A DNA stretch of 64,000 bases from Hymenobacter elongatus (GTDB lineage: Bacteria; Bacteroidota; Bacteroidia; Cytophagales; Hymenobacteraceae), in NCBI RefSeq assembly GCF_004745955.1, contig NZ_SRLD01000005.1, forward strand, positions 1 to 64,000, read 5' to 3'. A model generated the notes under the pieces. It was given only the letters and a program-made list of their open reading frames with translations. It did no database searches and was not told the DNA's origin. A program made the translations under genes and the position numbers. Shown piece by piece: positions 25,878 to 35,495 of the stretch (position 1 is its first letter; each line of letters begins with the position of its first letter).

Positions 25878-28382
25878 ATGCGTCGCTTCCTACTCCTTTC
25901 GTTGCTGCTTCTGACTCTACTTTTCCCCGCTGCCAGCCGGGCCCAAACGCTGAGCGGCTTGCTTGTGGGCAAGCTCGTGGGAGCCGATGGCCCCCCGCTG
26001 GAGAATATTTCGGTGAGCCTGAAAAAAACCGGCATCGGCGTCAACACCGCGGCGGATGGCACCTTTAGGCTGAAAGCGGAAGCGGGTACCCAGCTGCTGC
26101 ACATCAGCGGCCTGGGCTACGTAACGCAGCAAACGGCGGTGCACGTAACCACCGGCACCACTACAACGGTCCCGACTATTACGCTCCTTATTAACAAGCA
26201 CGAGCTGGCCGAGGTGCAAATCGTGGCGGCCCGCTCGCTCAACCAACGGCCCGCCAGCATCAGCAAGATGCCCATTGCCCCGCTCGATTTGCCCCAGAGC
26301 GCCATTACGATTGAGCGGCAGGTGCTGGAGCAGCAGCAGGTGCTGCGCCTGAGCGACGCGGTAGTGAATACCAGCGGCCTGTATGTGATGGGCGCTACCG
26401 GCGGCACGCAGGAAGAGCTGGCCAGCCGGGGCTTCGCCTACGGCAGCAGCAACACCTTTAAGAACGGGGTGCGTTTTAATAATGGAATTATGCCGGAAGC
26501 CAGCTCGCTGGAGCGCCTGGAAGTGCTGAAAGGTAGCGCCGCTATTCTGTATGGTAACGTTTCGGCGGGCGGCGTGCTGAACCTGGTAACCAAAAAGCCG
26601 CAGTTTGAGCGCGGCGGCTCGGTGGGCCTGCGCGTGGGCAGCGTCGGCTTCTGGAAGCCACTGGTAGACGTGTACGGCGCCGTGGGCAACAGCGAAAAAG
26701 TGGCTTTCCGGTTGAATGGCACCTTCGAAAAGGCGAACAGCTACCGCGACGAAGTGCAGGCGGAGCGGATGTATGTGAACCCTTCGCTACTATTTGAGCT
26801 GAACCCCAAAACAACACTGGTGCTGGAAGGCGACTACCTGCGCGACACCCGCACGCCCGACTTTGGCATCGGGGCCATTAACTACGAGATTCAAGCCTCG
26901 CGCAGCCGCTTCCTGAACGTGCCCGGCGCAAAAAACGCCACCCACCAGACTAGCACGACTGCTACGCTCGCCAACCGCCTCAACGACGCCTGGCAGCTGC
27001 GGACGGTAGTCGGCTTTCAGCGCTACGACAATGAGCTGCGGAGTGCCACGCGCCCCGTGGCCAGCTTTGCCCCCGCCTCCTACGGCGACCTGACGCGCAG
27101 CCTGCAGCGCACCCAAACCGCCGAGAACTACTTTTTGGCCCAGGTAGACCTGACGGGCAAGTTCAGCACGGGTTTCCTGGAGCACACGCTGCTGCTGGGG
27201 GCCGATGCTGACCAGTATCAGACTACCTCTATTGCCTACACGGGGCCGGCGTCGCCCTCCAGGCCGACTACCGCTGTGACAGCCTTCGACGCCATCAACA
27301 TTCTGGACCGCAATAAGGTAGTGGCGCAGCCTGGGGAGCGCCTGACGGGTTTCCAGGAGTTGATTCGGAATACCTACACGAAGGGCAATACGCGCCGCGC
27401 CGGCTTCTACGCCCAGGATTTGTTGAGCCTGTCGGAGAAAGTAAAAGTACTGGCCGGCCTGCGCTGGACCTACCAGGAGACGCCCAGCGACATCTATTAC
27501 TACCCCACGGTGGCAAATGCCAAAAAAGGCGGGCTCTTGGAAAATCCCCGCCGCTTCGCCCAGGCCTTTTCGCCCCGTCTGGGCGTAGTCTACCAGCCGG
27601 TTAAGACCACGGCGCTTTTTGCGTCCTACGCCAACTCGTTTGTGCCCAACACCAGCGCCACGGCCTTCGATCTGGATGGCAAGCCGTTGGTACCGTCGCT
27701 GATTGACCAGTATGAGGTCGGCATCAAAAATGACTTGTTCAAAGGAGCCGTATCGGCCAACGTAACGGCCTATCGCATCGTGAACAGCAACCAGGTGCAG
27801 AGTGTGCTACCCAACGATTCGCGCATCGCAACGGCTACCAACAAAACGAACCCCCAGGAGCTGGCCGGGCAGGTAACCAGCCAGGGCGTGGAGGTGGATG
27901 TGCAGAGCAAGCCGGTGTACGGGGCCTCGTTTATTGCGGGCTACAGCTACAACAACACGGCCTACACGAACAGCACCCTGTATGACAAAGGCAGCCGCCT
28001 GCGCTACAACCCGGCCCATACGGCCAACCTAAGCATGTTGTACAGCTTCGGCAGTGCATTCGGCAACAACAGCTTCCTGCGCGGCCTGAGTGCCGGCGTA
28101 ACTACCTACTACGTGGGCGACCGGCTGGCGGGGCGCAACAACCGCAAAGTAAACCCGGCCGATGGCCAGCCCTGGCCCACGGGCACCGACCCCTTCAAGC
28201 TGATTGCGGTGCCCAACTACGTGCAGTTCGATGCTTCGCTGGGCTACAGCTACGAGCGGTTTTCGCTGCGCGTGAAGCTGGCCAACCTGCTCGATGAGCT
28301 TAGCTACAACGTGCACGACGACAACAGCGTGAACCCGATTGCGCCCCGCAACTTCTCGGCCACGGCCAGCTACCAGCTGTAA
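25878..28382 (+). CDS. TonB-dependent siderophore receptor
   Basis: 834 residues: signal peptide (LLLSLLLLTLLFPAASRAQ), an N-terminal carboxypeptidase-regulatory-like domain (LVGKLVGADGPPLENISVSLKKTG...), plug with PASISKMPIAPLDLPQSAITIERQVLEQQ and SLERLEVLKGSAAILYGNVSAGGVLNLVTKKP, and a barrel ending in FSATASYQL. The LPQSI-like and PGGVVN-like plug motifs put it in the FhuA/FpvA ferric-siderophore group. Downstream is a PepSY membrane protein, a common partner that reduces imported ferric siderophores. Paired dyads overlap its promoter, fitting iron control. No synthesis genes are present, so it likely takes up foreign siderophores. Confidence 0.9.
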   Translation: MRRFLLLSLLLLTLLFPAASRAQTLSGLLVGKLVGADGPPLENISVSLKKTGIGVNTAADGTFRLKAEAGTQLLHISGLGYVTQQTAVHVTTGTTTTVPTITLLINKHELAEVQIVAARSLNQRPASISKMPIAPLDLPQSAITIERQVLEQQQVLRLSDAVVNTSGLYVMGATGGTQEELASRGFAYGSSNTFKNGVRFNNGIMPEASSLERLEVLKGSAAILYGNVSAGGVLNLVTKKPQFERGGSVGLRVGSVGFWKPLVDVYGAVGNSEKVAFRLNGTFEKANSYRDEVQAERMYVNPSLLFELNPKTTLVLEGDYLRDTRTPDFGIGAINYEIQASRSRFLNVPGAKNATHQTSTTATLANRLNDAWQLRTVVGFQRYDNELRSATRPVASFAPASYGDLTRSLQRTQTAENYFLAQVDLTGKFSTGFLEHTLLLGADADQYQTTSIAYTGPASPSRPTTAVTAFDAINILDRNKVVAQPGERLTGFQELIRNTYTKGNTRRAGFYAQDLLSLSEKVKVLAGLRWTYQETPSDIYYYPTVANAKKGGLLENPRRFAQAFSPRLGVVYQPVKTTALFASYANSFVPNTSATAFDLDGKPLVPSLIDQYEVGIKNDLFKGAVSANVTAYRIVNSNQVQSVLPNDSRIATATNKTNPQELAGQVTSQGVEVDVQSKPVYGASFIAGYSYNNTAYTNSTLYDKGSRLRYNPAHTANLSMLYSFGSAFGNNSFLRGLSAGVTTYYVGDRLAGRNNRKVNPADGQPWPTGTDPFKLIAVPNYVQFDASLGYSYERFSLRVKLANLLDELSYNVHDDNSVNPIAPRNFSATASYQL

Positions 28383-28402
28383 CAGTGAGTGCGGCATAAT
28401 TT

Positions 28403-28426
28403 AGTGAGTGAGTGAGTGAGTGAGTG
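28403..28426. repeat. Tetranucleotide microsatellite (AGTG)6
   Basis: Six uninterrupted AGTG units just past the receptor stop codon. It is intergenic, so slippage would change spacing but not a reading frame. Confidence 0.9.
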
Positions 28427-28429
28427 CCC

Positions 28430-28474
28430 CAAGCCCGGTAGCTGCCAGCTGCAACTGGTAGTCTCCCGGGCTTG
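28430..28474 (+). terminator. Hairpin between receptor and PepSY genes
   Basis: CAAGCCCGG pairs with CCGGGCTTG, followed by TTG. It may attenuate rather than fully separate the two transcripts. Confidence 0.5.
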
Positions 28475-28501
28475 TTGCCGCCCATCAGAAACCCCCGTTG
28501 T

Positions 28502-29731
28502 ATGAAAACGTTGTTCCGAAATATTCACCTGTATCTGAGCCTGGCTTCGGGCTTGGTCATTGCCATCGTCTGTTTCACGGGCGGCGTGCTGGTCTTCGAA
28601 AAAGAGCTGGACCAAGCCTGGCACCCCGCCCGGTTCTTCGTGGCACCGCCCGGCACTACCCAGCAGCGCCTGCCACTGGCTCAGCTCGTGGCCGCCGTGC
28701 AGGCGACTGACGCGCAGGCGAAGGTGACGGGCGTAAAAATCTACACCGATCCGGCCCGTACGGTGGAAATAAGCCTGGCGGGTGCCCCGAAGCCGGAGGG
28801 CGGCCGTCCCGACAAAGCCCCATCGGCTCAGGCGGAGGGCACTCCTAAAGGAAAGGGCGAAAAAGCGGCTGGCTCCAAAGGCGGCGGCGAAGGTGGCGGG
28901 CCGAAAGTGTACGTAAATCCTTACACCGGCGCGGTGCTCGACAAAGTCACCTACCGCGACACGTTTTTCTTCACCATCATGGCCCTGCACCGTGGCATGG
29001 TCGGTGGGGCGGCCGGCAAGCTGGTGGTAGGCGTCAGTACGCTGTTTTTCCTCTGTATCATCGGCACCGGCCTCGTGCTGTGGTGGCCCGCTTCGCGCAA
29101 GGCCGTGCGGCAGCGCCTGACGGTGAAGTGGGACGCCAGCTGGAAGCGCCTCACCCACGACTTACACATCGTGCTGGGGTTTTACAGTGGGCTTTTCCTG
29201 TTCGTGTTTGCCTTCACCGGGCTGGCTTGGTCGTTCGAGTGGTTCAATGATGGCATCTACACCATCACCCGCTCCGACCCCAAGGGGCCCGAAGCGCCCA
29301 AATCGGCGCTGAGCCCGGCTGGCACAACCGTGAGTCTCGACCAGGCTTACGCGGTGGCGCAGCAGCAGGTGCCCGGCGCGTTATCGTATAGCGTGTCGCT
29401 GCCCAAAGACTCGACCGAAGCTGTGCGGGTCGTTGTGGCGGCCGCCACGGCCGCCTACGAAGGGGCCACCGATGAGCTCTATATTGATCAATATACCGGG
29501 CAGCCGCTGGGTAAGCTCAACTTCGAGGACCGCAACCTGGGCCAGCGCGTGCGACGCACCTTCAAGCCGGTGCATACGGGGGCCATTTTCGGGCTGCCTT
29601 CCAAAGTACTGGCGCTGGTGGTGTGCCTTCTGGGCACCACGTTTCCTGTTACCGGCGTCATTATGTGGCTGAGCCGGCTACGTAAGGCCCAGAAGAAACA
29701 GACGAAGCAGCGCGTGGCCGTTAATAGCTAA
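28502..29731 (+). CDS. PepSY-associated membrane protein (siderophore reductase-like)
   Basis: A 409-residue inner-membrane protein with four membrane segments: LYLSLASGLVIAIVCFTGGVLVFE at the start, KLVVGVSTLFFLCIIGTGLVLWW, IVLGFYSGLFLFVFAFTGLAWSFEW and a last one near the C-terminus (LALVVCLLGTTFPVTGVIMWLSRL). The periplasmic PepSY parts lie between (YVNPYTGAVL..., YIDQYTGQPLG). Heme-liganding histidines near the membrane are typical of PepSY_TM ferric-siderophore reductases. A Lys/Gly/Ala-rich insertion near residues 105-135 is unusual and probably a flexible loop. It follows the siderophore receptor. Confidence 0.88.
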   Translation: MKTLFRNIHLYLSLASGLVIAIVCFTGGVLVFEKELDQAWHPARFFVAPPGTTQQRLPLAQLVAAVQATDAQAKVTGVKIYTDPARTVEISLAGAPKPEGGRPDKAPSAQAEGTPKGKGEKAAGSKGGGEGGGPKVYVNPYTGAVLDKVTYRDTFFFTIMALHRGMVGGAAGKLVVGVSTLFFLCIIGTGLVLWWPASRKAVRQRLTVKWDASWKRLTHDLHIVLGFYSGLFLFVFAFTGLAWSFEWFNDGIYTITRSDPKGPEAPKSALSPAGTTVSLDQAYAVAQQQVPGALSYSVSLPKDSTEAVRVVVAAATAAYEGATDELYIDQYTGQPLGKLNFEDRNLGQRVRRTFKPVHTGAIFGLPSKVLALVVCLLGTTFPVTGVIMWLSRLRKAQKKQTKQRVAVNS

Positions 29732-29802
29732 TAACCCATATATAGAGCACTTTTTGGCGCAAGATCAGCTATTCAGCTTACCTTGGTGGCCAAAATCCCC
29801 TT

Positions 29803-30432
29803 ATGAAAAAACACTTCCTGCTTCCCGCACTGCTGGCCTCGGCCCTACTGTCCTCCTGTAGCTCCAGCCCCGCGGCCGACACCCCAGCGCAGACTGCGAA
29901 TACTGCCCCTGAGGCAGTTCCGGCGGATAATATGCCCGCCACCGCCGCAAGTTTCGATGCCGGTATCGACAAGCTTGATAAACTCAAGAACCTTACGCCC
30001 CTCACCGACGAGGAGATGAAAAAGCTGCTCCCTGAGCAGGTTGAGGGCCTCAAGCGCAGTGCAGTGGAGCTAAGCAATGTCGTGGGCAAGATTGCCAGTG
30101 CGAAATACGAAAAGCAGCCGGACGCAGCCTTTGTAGTGAACATTACGGACTGCGCCGGGGAAATGGGGGCCGGCAAGTACATGATGGCCTACATGGCACC
30201 CGTGGCCACAGAAGACAGCCCGCCCGCCACGGCGGAAACGGCTAACCTCACCACCCAGAAAAAGGTAGACTTCGCCGGGCAGCAGGCCATCAGCCGCCAC
30301 GACCCGGTAAACAACGTCTACAGCCTCGTTTTTATGCACAAGGACAGGTTGTTTGTTGATGTTTCCGGCCCCGCCGGTACCAGCCTGGCCGACGTACTGG
30401 CATTTGCCACCAAGCTCGACAGCAGCCTGTAG
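29803..30432 (+). CDS. Lipoprotein of unknown function
   Basis: A 209-residue lipoprotein: LLASALLSSC gives the lipobox near residue 19, then an Ala/Thr/Pro linker and a domain with KLDKLKNLTPLTDEEMKKLLPEQVEGLKRS. The latter half (FVVNITDCAGEMGAGKYMMAYM, NNVYSLVFMHKDRLFVDVSGP) is beta-rich and ends near LADVLAFATKLDSSL. The layout recalls small periplasmic proteins that bind a ligand between a helical and a sheet half, but I do not know the family. A strong terminator follows, so it is transcribed alone or with the PepSY gene (71-bp gap). Confidence 0.75.
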   Translation: MKKHFLLPALLASALLSSCSSSPAADTPAQTANTAPEAVPADNMPATAASFDAGIDKLDKLKNLTPLTDEEMKKLLPEQVEGLKRSAVELSNVVGKIASAKYEKQPDAAFVVNITDCAGEMGAGKYMMAYMAPVATEDSPPATAETANLTTQKKVDFAGQQAISRHDPVNNVYSLVFMHKDRLFVDVSGPAGTSLADVLAFATKLDSSL

Positions 30433-30475
30433 GGCTGGCACTATTCAGCTGAAGCGCTGCCTTCGCCAACGTTCC

Positions 30476-30512
30476 AAACCGGCCGTTCCAATTCTATTGG
30501 AACGGCCGGTTT
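30476..30512 (+). terminator. Strong intrinsic terminator
   Basis: AAACCGGCCGTTCCAAT and ATTGGAACGGCCGGTTT are perfectly paired with a 3-base loop. Confidence 0.8.
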
Positions 30513-30588
30513 GCTGCCAGGCTGTACTCTTTCCGATGGGCACGCTGTCTATTCGCTTAGCCGACCGCGCCTGACCGGATTCCCGGCA

Positions 30589-30596
30589 TATATTTG
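30589..30596 (+). promoter_or_regulatory. Bacteroidota -7 box (TATATTTG)
   Basis: TAnnTTTG match 20 bases before the aminotransferase start at 30617. Confidence 0.55.
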
Positions 30597-30616
30597 GGCA
30601 AAAACCGACGCGTCCT

Positions 30617-31873
30617 ATGCAAGTATCCAGAATGGCGGGTAGCCTGATTGGCTCCGAGATTATCAAAATCGGGAATGAGGTCAACGAGATGATTCGCCGG
30701 GGCGAGGAAATCTGCAACCTCACCATCGGCGACTTCGACCCGAAGATCTTCCCGATTCCGGCCGAGCTGGAAGCGGAGATTTCCGCCGCCTACCAGGCCG
30801 GCAACACCAACTACCCGCCCGCCAACGGCATGGCCGACCTGCGCAACGCCGTAGCGGCCTTCACCACCGAGCGCCTGGGCCTTACCTACTCGCCCAACGA
30901 TATTCTGGTGGCCGGCGGCTCCCGGCCGCTCATCTACGCCACCTACCTGGCCCTCATCGACCCCGGCGACAAAGTGGTGTTTCCGGTGCCTAGCTGGAAT
31001 AATAACCACTATTGCCACCTCTCCGGGGCCGAGCCGATTATGGTGGAAACTACGGTGGCGAACAACTTCATGCCCACCGCCGCCGAGGTAGCGCCTTACC
31101 TGAAAGGCGCGACGCTGCTGGCCTTATGCTCGCCGCTGAACCCGACCGGCACCGTCTTCTCCCGGGAAGATCTGGCGGCCATCTGCGACCTGGTTATTGC
31201 CGAGAACAAAACCCGCGCCGCCGACGAAAAGCCGCTGTACATCATGTACGACCAGATTTACTGGATGCTGACCTTCGGCCAAACCCAGCACTACGACCCG
31301 GTCAACCTGCGGCCCGAGCTGCGCGACTACGTCATCTACATCGACGGTATTTCCAAGTGCTTTGCCGCCACCGGCGTGCGCGTGGGCTACGCCTTTGGTC
31401 CCAGCGCTGTCATCGACAAGATGAAGTCCATTCTGGGCCACGTGGGGGCTTGGGCCCCCAAAGCCGAGCAGGTGGCTACCGCCCAGTATCTGCAGCAAGG
31501 CAGCGCCGTGGATGAGTTCCTGACCGGCTTCAAAGTGAAAGTGCAGCACAGTCTCGACGCGCTCTACAACGGCCTGCAGGACCTGAAAAAGCAGGGCTAC
31601 CCCGTGGATGCCGTGGTGCCCCAGGGCGCTATCTACCTCACCGCCCGCATCGATGCCATCGGCAAAACTACGCCCGAGGGTCAGTTGCTGGCCACCAACA
31701 AGGATATCACCTTCTACCTCATTTCGCGGGCCCGGTTGGCCATCGTACCCTTCGGCGCATTCGGCACCGACGAAACCTCCACTTGGTTCCGCATGTCGGT
31801 GGGCGGGGCTTCCTTGGAAAGCATAGAAGCCGCCTTGCCCCGCCTGAAAGAGGCCTTGGACGGGCTGAAATAG
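30617..31873 (+). CDS. Class I/II aminotransferase (aspartate aminotransferase-like)
   Basis: A 418-residue PLP enzyme. YPPANGMADLRNAVAAF, GGSRPLIYATYLALIDPGDKVVFPVPSW, CSPLNPTGTVFS and the Schiff-base lysine in YIDGISKCFAATGVRVGYAFGP are all in place, followed by the C-terminal small domain with the carboxylate-binding arginine in STWFRMSVG. It transfers an amino group between an amino acid (likely aspartate or another acidic or aromatic donor) and 2-oxoglutarate in the cytosol. It is monocistronic, with its own -7 box and a perfect terminator behind it. Confidence 0.9.
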   Translation: MQVSRMAGSLIGSEIIKIGNEVNEMIRRGEEICNLTIGDFDPKIFPIPAELEAEISAAYQAGNTNYPPANGMADLRNAVAAFTTERLGLTYSPNDILVAGGSRPLIYATYLALIDPGDKVVFPVPSWNNNHYCHLSGAEPIMVETTVANNFMPTAAEVAPYLKGATLLALCSPLNPTGTVFSREDLAAICDLVIAENKTRAADEKPLYIMYDQIYWMLTFGQTQHYDPVNLRPELRDYVIYIDGISKCFAATGVRVGYAFGPSAVIDKMKSILGHVGAWAPKAEQVATAQYLQQGSAVDEFLTGFKVKVQHSLDALYNGLQDLKKQGYPVDAVVPQGAIYLTARIDAIGKTTPEGQLLATNKDITFYLISRARLAIVPFGAFGTDETSTWFRMSVGGASLESIEAALPRLKEALDGLK

Positions 31874-31906
31874 CTACCGAAACGAGGCAGAGTCAGAAAA
31901 ATCAGT

Positions 31907-31950
31907 CACAACAAAGGCCTCCCGCAGCAGTGCGGGAGGCCTTTGTTGTG
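31907..31950. terminator. Bidirectional terminator
   Basis: Perfect 20-bp arms (31907-31926 and 31931-31950) around a 4-base loop, between the convergent aminotransferase and dnaB genes. Confidence 0.85.
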
Positions 31951-31955
31951 ACTGC

Positions 31956-32020
31956 AGCTGTTCAGGAAGTCTGTCGGACGCCAGATCAAGCATGACGTTC
32001 GACAGACTTCCTAAACAGCT
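31956..32020. repeat. Short inverted-repeat element (GAAGCTGTTTAG family remnant)
   Basis: AGCTGTTCAGGAAGTCTGTCG pairs with the segment ending CCTAAACAGCT. The centre holds GACGCCAGATCAAGCATGACG, the same core as the MITE at 45854-46029. The end of the element lies 12 bases beyond the dnaB stop codon. Confidence 0.6.
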
Positions 32021-32031
32021 TTACTGGCAGG

Positions 32032-33645
32032 TTAAAACGGCGGGTCGTCGTTGCCGAAGTTGCTTTTTGGGAAAGGCACCGGGCCGGGGCCACCCTCATT
32101 GATCTTGCTGCCCAGCCGAATCGTGTTGGGTGTGAAGCCGGTTTGCTCGTCGAAGGTGCTGGCCGGGAAAGCGCCGGTATTATACTCGGCGTCCATACCG
32201 AAGCCGCCGCCGTCGAGGTCGGCAAACTTGGTGAATTTGCCGATAAACTTAAGCTGCACGGTTTCCAGGGAGCCGTTCCGGTGCTTGGCGATGATAACTT
32301 CGCCGGTACCCTGGGTGGGGTTGCCCATTTCGTCCTCCGTGATTTTGTAATACTCCGGCCGGTACAAAAACACCACCATATCGGCGTCCTGCTCAATGGA
32401 GCCCGATTCACGCAGGTCACTCAGCTGGGGCTTTTTGTCGCCGCCCCGGGTTTCTACCGAGCGCGAAAGCTGCGACAGGGCCAGCACCGGCACATTCAGC
32501 TCCTTGGCAATACCCTTCAGGGCCCGCGAAATCGAGGCAATTTCCTGCTCTCGGTTACCGGCTCCCTTGCCCCCATCCGAGTTTCCCGTCATCAGCTGCA
32601 GGTAGTCGATGATAATCATCTGGATATCGTGGTGGGCCTTGAGGCGGCGGCACTTGGTGCGCAGCTCCCGAATGCTCAGCGCGGGCGTATCGTCGATGTA
32701 AATCGGGGCCGACGACAAGGCCGAAATCTTATGGTTGAGCTGGGCCCACTCGTAGTCGGCCAGGTTGCCTTTCTTAATTTTCTCCGAATCCAGCTCTGCT
32801 TCCGCCGAAATCAGACGATTCACGAGCTGAATCGACGACATTTCGAGCGAGAAAATGGCTACTGGCCGCTTGTGGTCAACGGCCGCGTTGCGCATCGCCG
32901 ACACCACGAAAGCAGTTTTGCCCATGCCTGGCCGAGCGGCAATAATCACTAGGTCAGACGGTTGCCAGCCGCTGGTGACGCGGTCCAGGGCCGAGAAGCC
33001 CGAGGGCACGCCAGTGAGTCCGTCCTTCTGATTTTTCTTTTCTTCCAGCTCCTTGATGGCCTTGCCCATCAGGCTGCGCATGTCGTCGAAGTTCTTACGG
33101 ATGTTGGATTCCGAAACTTCGAACAGCGCCTGCTCCGTGCTATCGAGCAGGTTGAATACGTCGGTCGTATCCTCGAAAGCGTCGCGGTGAATGGTGCTGG
33201 CAATGTTTATCAGCTCCCGCTTAATGGCGTTTTCGGTGATGATGCGGGCGTGGTACTCGATGTTGGCCGCCGAGTTGACTTTAAACGTCAGGTTGGCCAC
33301 GTAGTGCGCCCCGCCCCCGGCTTCCAGTTCCCCCATTTCGCGCAGCTCGTGCGTCACGGTCAGGATGTCAATTGGCTCCGACTTGTCGAACAGGTTCAGG
33401 ATGGCCTTGAAGATGCGGCGGTTTTTCTCGTCGTAAAAACTCTCGGGCTTCAGAATGTCGATAACCGTGGTCAGGGCATCCTTTTCCAGCATCAAGGCAC
33501 CTAACACCGCCGCTTCCAGCTCCCGGGCCTGGGGCGGCAGCTTACCCGAAGGCGTGCCCATGGTCAGCTGCGGAGGGCGGCTGTTCCAGGCGGCTTTGGC
33601 CCGCGAGGCAGATTGTTTTAGGCGGTCATCCATCCGGTCATCCAT
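32032..33645 (-). CDS. dnaB: Replicative DNA helicase DnaB
   Basis: A 537-residue hexameric helicase. The N-terminal domain (PQARELEAAVLGALMLEKDAL...) is followed by the linker and a RecA-type motor with Walker A ARPGMGKTAFV, Walker B MIIIDYLQLM, FSLEMS and ALSQLSRSVETR. It unwinds DNA ahead of the replication fork. No intein is present. It has a C-terminal tail of ~60 residues that is Gly/Pro-rich and variable. The start is uncertain by a few residues: ATGs at 33645 and 33633 are in frame and duplicated in sequence (MDDRMDDR). Confidence 0.95.
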   Translation of the reverse strand: MDDRMDDRLKQSASRAKAAWNSRPPQLTMGTPSGKLPPQARELEAAVLGALMLEKDALTTVIDILKPESFYDEKNRRIFKAILNLFDKSEPIDILTVTHELREMGELEAGGGAHYVANLTFKVNSAANIEYHARIITENAIKRELINIASTIHRDAFEDTTDVFNLLDSTEQALFEVSESNIRKNFDDMRSLMGKAIKELEEKKNQKDGLTGVPSGFSALDRVTSGWQPSDLVIIAARPGMGKTAFVVSAMRNAAVDHKRPVAIFSLEMSSIQLVNRLISAEAELDSEKIKKGNLADYEWAQLNHKISALSSAPIYIDDTPALSIRELRTKCRRLKAHHDIQMIIIDYLQLMTGNSDGGKGAGNREQEIASISRALKGIAKELNVPVLALSQLSRSVETRGGDKKPQLSDLRESGSIEQDADMVVFLYRPEYYKITEDEMGNPTQGTGEVIIAKHRNGSLETVQLKFIGKFTKFADLDGGGFGMDAEYNTGAFPASTFDEQTGFTPNTIRLGSKINEGGPGPVPFPKSNFGNDDPPF

Positions 33646-33799
33646 CGTGTACTTAGCAAATCTAACCCAAAAGGGGGCACAAAGCTAACGGCTGCACCCC
33701 AGAATATGTGGTGTGCCGCCCTGCTTTCTTTTCGGTATCTTGTCGGGAGCCGTAGGGTCATTCCGGCAATCAGGCCCCGATACAACGGCAGCGGTTTAG

Positions 33800-33807
33800 T
33801 ACCTTTG
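33800..33807 (+). promoter_or_regulatory. Bacteroidota -7 box (TACCTTTG)
   Basis: TAnnTTTG match 45 bases before the Mur-ligase start at 33852. Confidence 0.55.
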
Positions 33808-33851
33808 CCACCCGGCTCTAAAGCCTATCCGCTCTGATTTAGTTTTATTGA

Positions 33852-35237
33852 ATGGCCCCAACGCCCGTTTCCCTCCAGCGTCTGCACCTCATTGCCACCG
33901 GTGGCAGCATCATGCACAATCTGGCCCTGGCCCTGCACCGCCGTGGTGCCCAGGTCACGGGCTCCGACGACGAAATATTTGAGCCGGCCAAAAGCCGCCT
34001 GGCCGCCGCCGGCCTGCTGCCGGCGCAGGAAGGCTGGTTTCCGGAGAAAGTAACGGCCGAGCTGGACGCCGTGATTGTGGGCATGCACGCCCGCGCCGAC
34101 AACCCCGAGCTGCTGCGGGCCCAGGAGCTGGGGCTGCGCGTGTATTCCTTTCCCGAGTTTATCTACGAAGCCTCGAAAAACAAGCAGCGGGTGGTCATTG
34201 GCGGCTCGCACGGCAAAACCAGCATCACCTCCCTGATTCTGCACGTGTTGCGCTTCCATGGCCGCACGTTCGACTACGCCGTGGGGGCCCAGCTCGAAGG
34301 CTTCGACCTGATGGTGCAGCTCTCGGAAGATGCGCCCATCATCATCATCGAAGGCGACGAATACCTCGCCTCGCCCCTCGACCGCCGGCCCAAGTTTCAC
34401 CTCTATCAGCACCACATTGGGGTAATTTCGGGCATCAGCTGGGACCATATCAACGTGTTTCCGACCGAGGAAGAGTACCGGGAGCAGTTCCGCATTTTTG
34501 CCGAGATGACGCCCAAAGCCGGGGTGCTCATCTACGACCGCGACGACGAGCAGGTGCAGCTCGTGACGGTGCCTACCAGCCACGAGGTGAAGTACATCGG
34601 CTATGGGCCGCACGACAATAAAGTGCGCCAGGGCAAAACGATACTCATTACCAAGAAGGACGAAGAAGTGCCGATTCAGGTGTTTGGCGACCATAACCTG
34701 CGCAATATCTCGGCGGCCAAAGAAGTCTGCAAGCAGCTGGGCATCAAGGGCAAGGACTTTTACGAAGCGCTGGCAACATTCAAGGGAGCCGCCCGCCGCC
34801 TGGAGCTGGTGCGCGAAGGCCCTTCGTCGGTAGTGTACAAGGATTTTGCCCACGCTCCTTCCAAGCTCAAGGCCACGGCCACGGCCTTCAAAAAGCAGTT
34901 TCCCAAGCGGCGGCTGGTGGCCTGCCTCGAGCTGCACACGTTCAGCTCGCTCAACCCGGCTTTCCTGCCCCAGTACGCCCACACCTTCGACGCGCCCGAT
35001 GTGGCGGTGGTGTATTTCAACCCGCAGGTGCTGGAGCATAAGCGCCTGCCCGCCCTGCCGCCCGAGGCCGTGCAGGCCGCTTTCCAGCGCCCCGATCTGC
35101 GGGTCTTCACCGACAGCAAGGCCCTGGCCGACTTCCTGCGCCAGCAGCAGTGGGCCGACAGTAATCTGCTGATGATGTCGTCGGGCACGTTTGACGGGCT
35201 GGACCTGACGCACATAGCGGCCGAGGTAACAGGCTAA
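33852..35237 (+). CDS. mpl: Mpl-like UDP-N-acetylmuramate:peptide ligase
   Basis: A 461-residue Mur-ligase family enzyme. The N-terminal Rossmann-like domain (LHLIATGGSIMHNLALALHRRGAQVTGSDD) resembles MurC/Mpl, the ATP-binding loop reads GGSHGKTSITSL and the central domain has IIEGDEYLASPLDRRPKF and GISWDHINVFPT. The C-terminal domain starts near FGDHNLRNISAAKEVC. Mpl recycles tripeptide from old peptidoglycan by linking it to UDP-MurNAc. The P-loop GSHGKTS differs slightly from the usual GTHGKTT but is the normal form for Mpl. It runs divergently from dnaB. Confidence 0.88.
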   Translation: MAPTPVSLQRLHLIATGGSIMHNLALALHRRGAQVTGSDDEIFEPAKSRLAAAGLLPAQEGWFPEKVTAELDAVIVGMHARADNPELLRAQELGLRVYSFPEFIYEASKNKQRVVIGGSHGKTSITSLILHVLRFHGRTFDYAVGAQLEGFDLMVQLSEDAPIIIIEGDEYLASPLDRRPKFHLYQHHIGVISGISWDHINVFPTEEEYREQFRIFAEMTPKAGVLIYDRDDEQVQLVTVPTSHEVKYIGYGPHDNKVRQGKTILITKKDEEVPIQVFGDHNLRNISAAKEVCKQLGIKGKDFYEALATFKGAARRLELVREGPSSVVYKDFAHAPSKLKATATAFKKQFPKRRLVACLELHTFSSLNPAFLPQYAHTFDAPDVAVVYFNPQVLEHKRLPALPPEAVQAAFQRPDLRVFTDSKALADFLRQQQWADSNLLMMSSGTFDGLDLTHIAAEVTG

Positions 35238-35333
35238 CACGGCCGCCGGCTGCAGTAAGGTCACAGCTGTACGCGTAACGTCTCTCGCAGAGTAGGCGAG
35301 AGCCGGGTGGTGTAGTGGCCGTCCCCTGCTTTT

Positions 35334-35437
35334 GAAGCTGTTTGGGAAGTTTTCAAACGGTTATGCTGAAACGGTTATGCTGAGCTTGTCGAAGCATGAC
35401 ATTCTGAATTGCTTATGCCAACTGCCTAAACAGCTTC
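35334..35437. mobile_element. 104-bp MITE, GAAGCTGTTT-ended
   Basis: Ends GAAGCTGTTTGGGAAGTT and the inverted AACTGCCTAAACAGCTTC; flanked by TTT on both sides (35331-35333, 35438-35440), a possible 3-bp target duplication. The inside contains one arm of the TGCTGAGCTTGTCGAAGCAT core. Confidence 0.65.
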
Positions 35438-35495
35438 TTTAGTTGCGCGGCAGGGCTTTGGGCCAGTCTATCCTTTTTCCGACAACTCCGACCAC

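Noticed and set aside
28403-28426. Tandem repeat as a possible CRISPR or phase-variation tract
   Set aside because: Six AGTG units in intergenic DNA with no spacers and no reading frame to switch.
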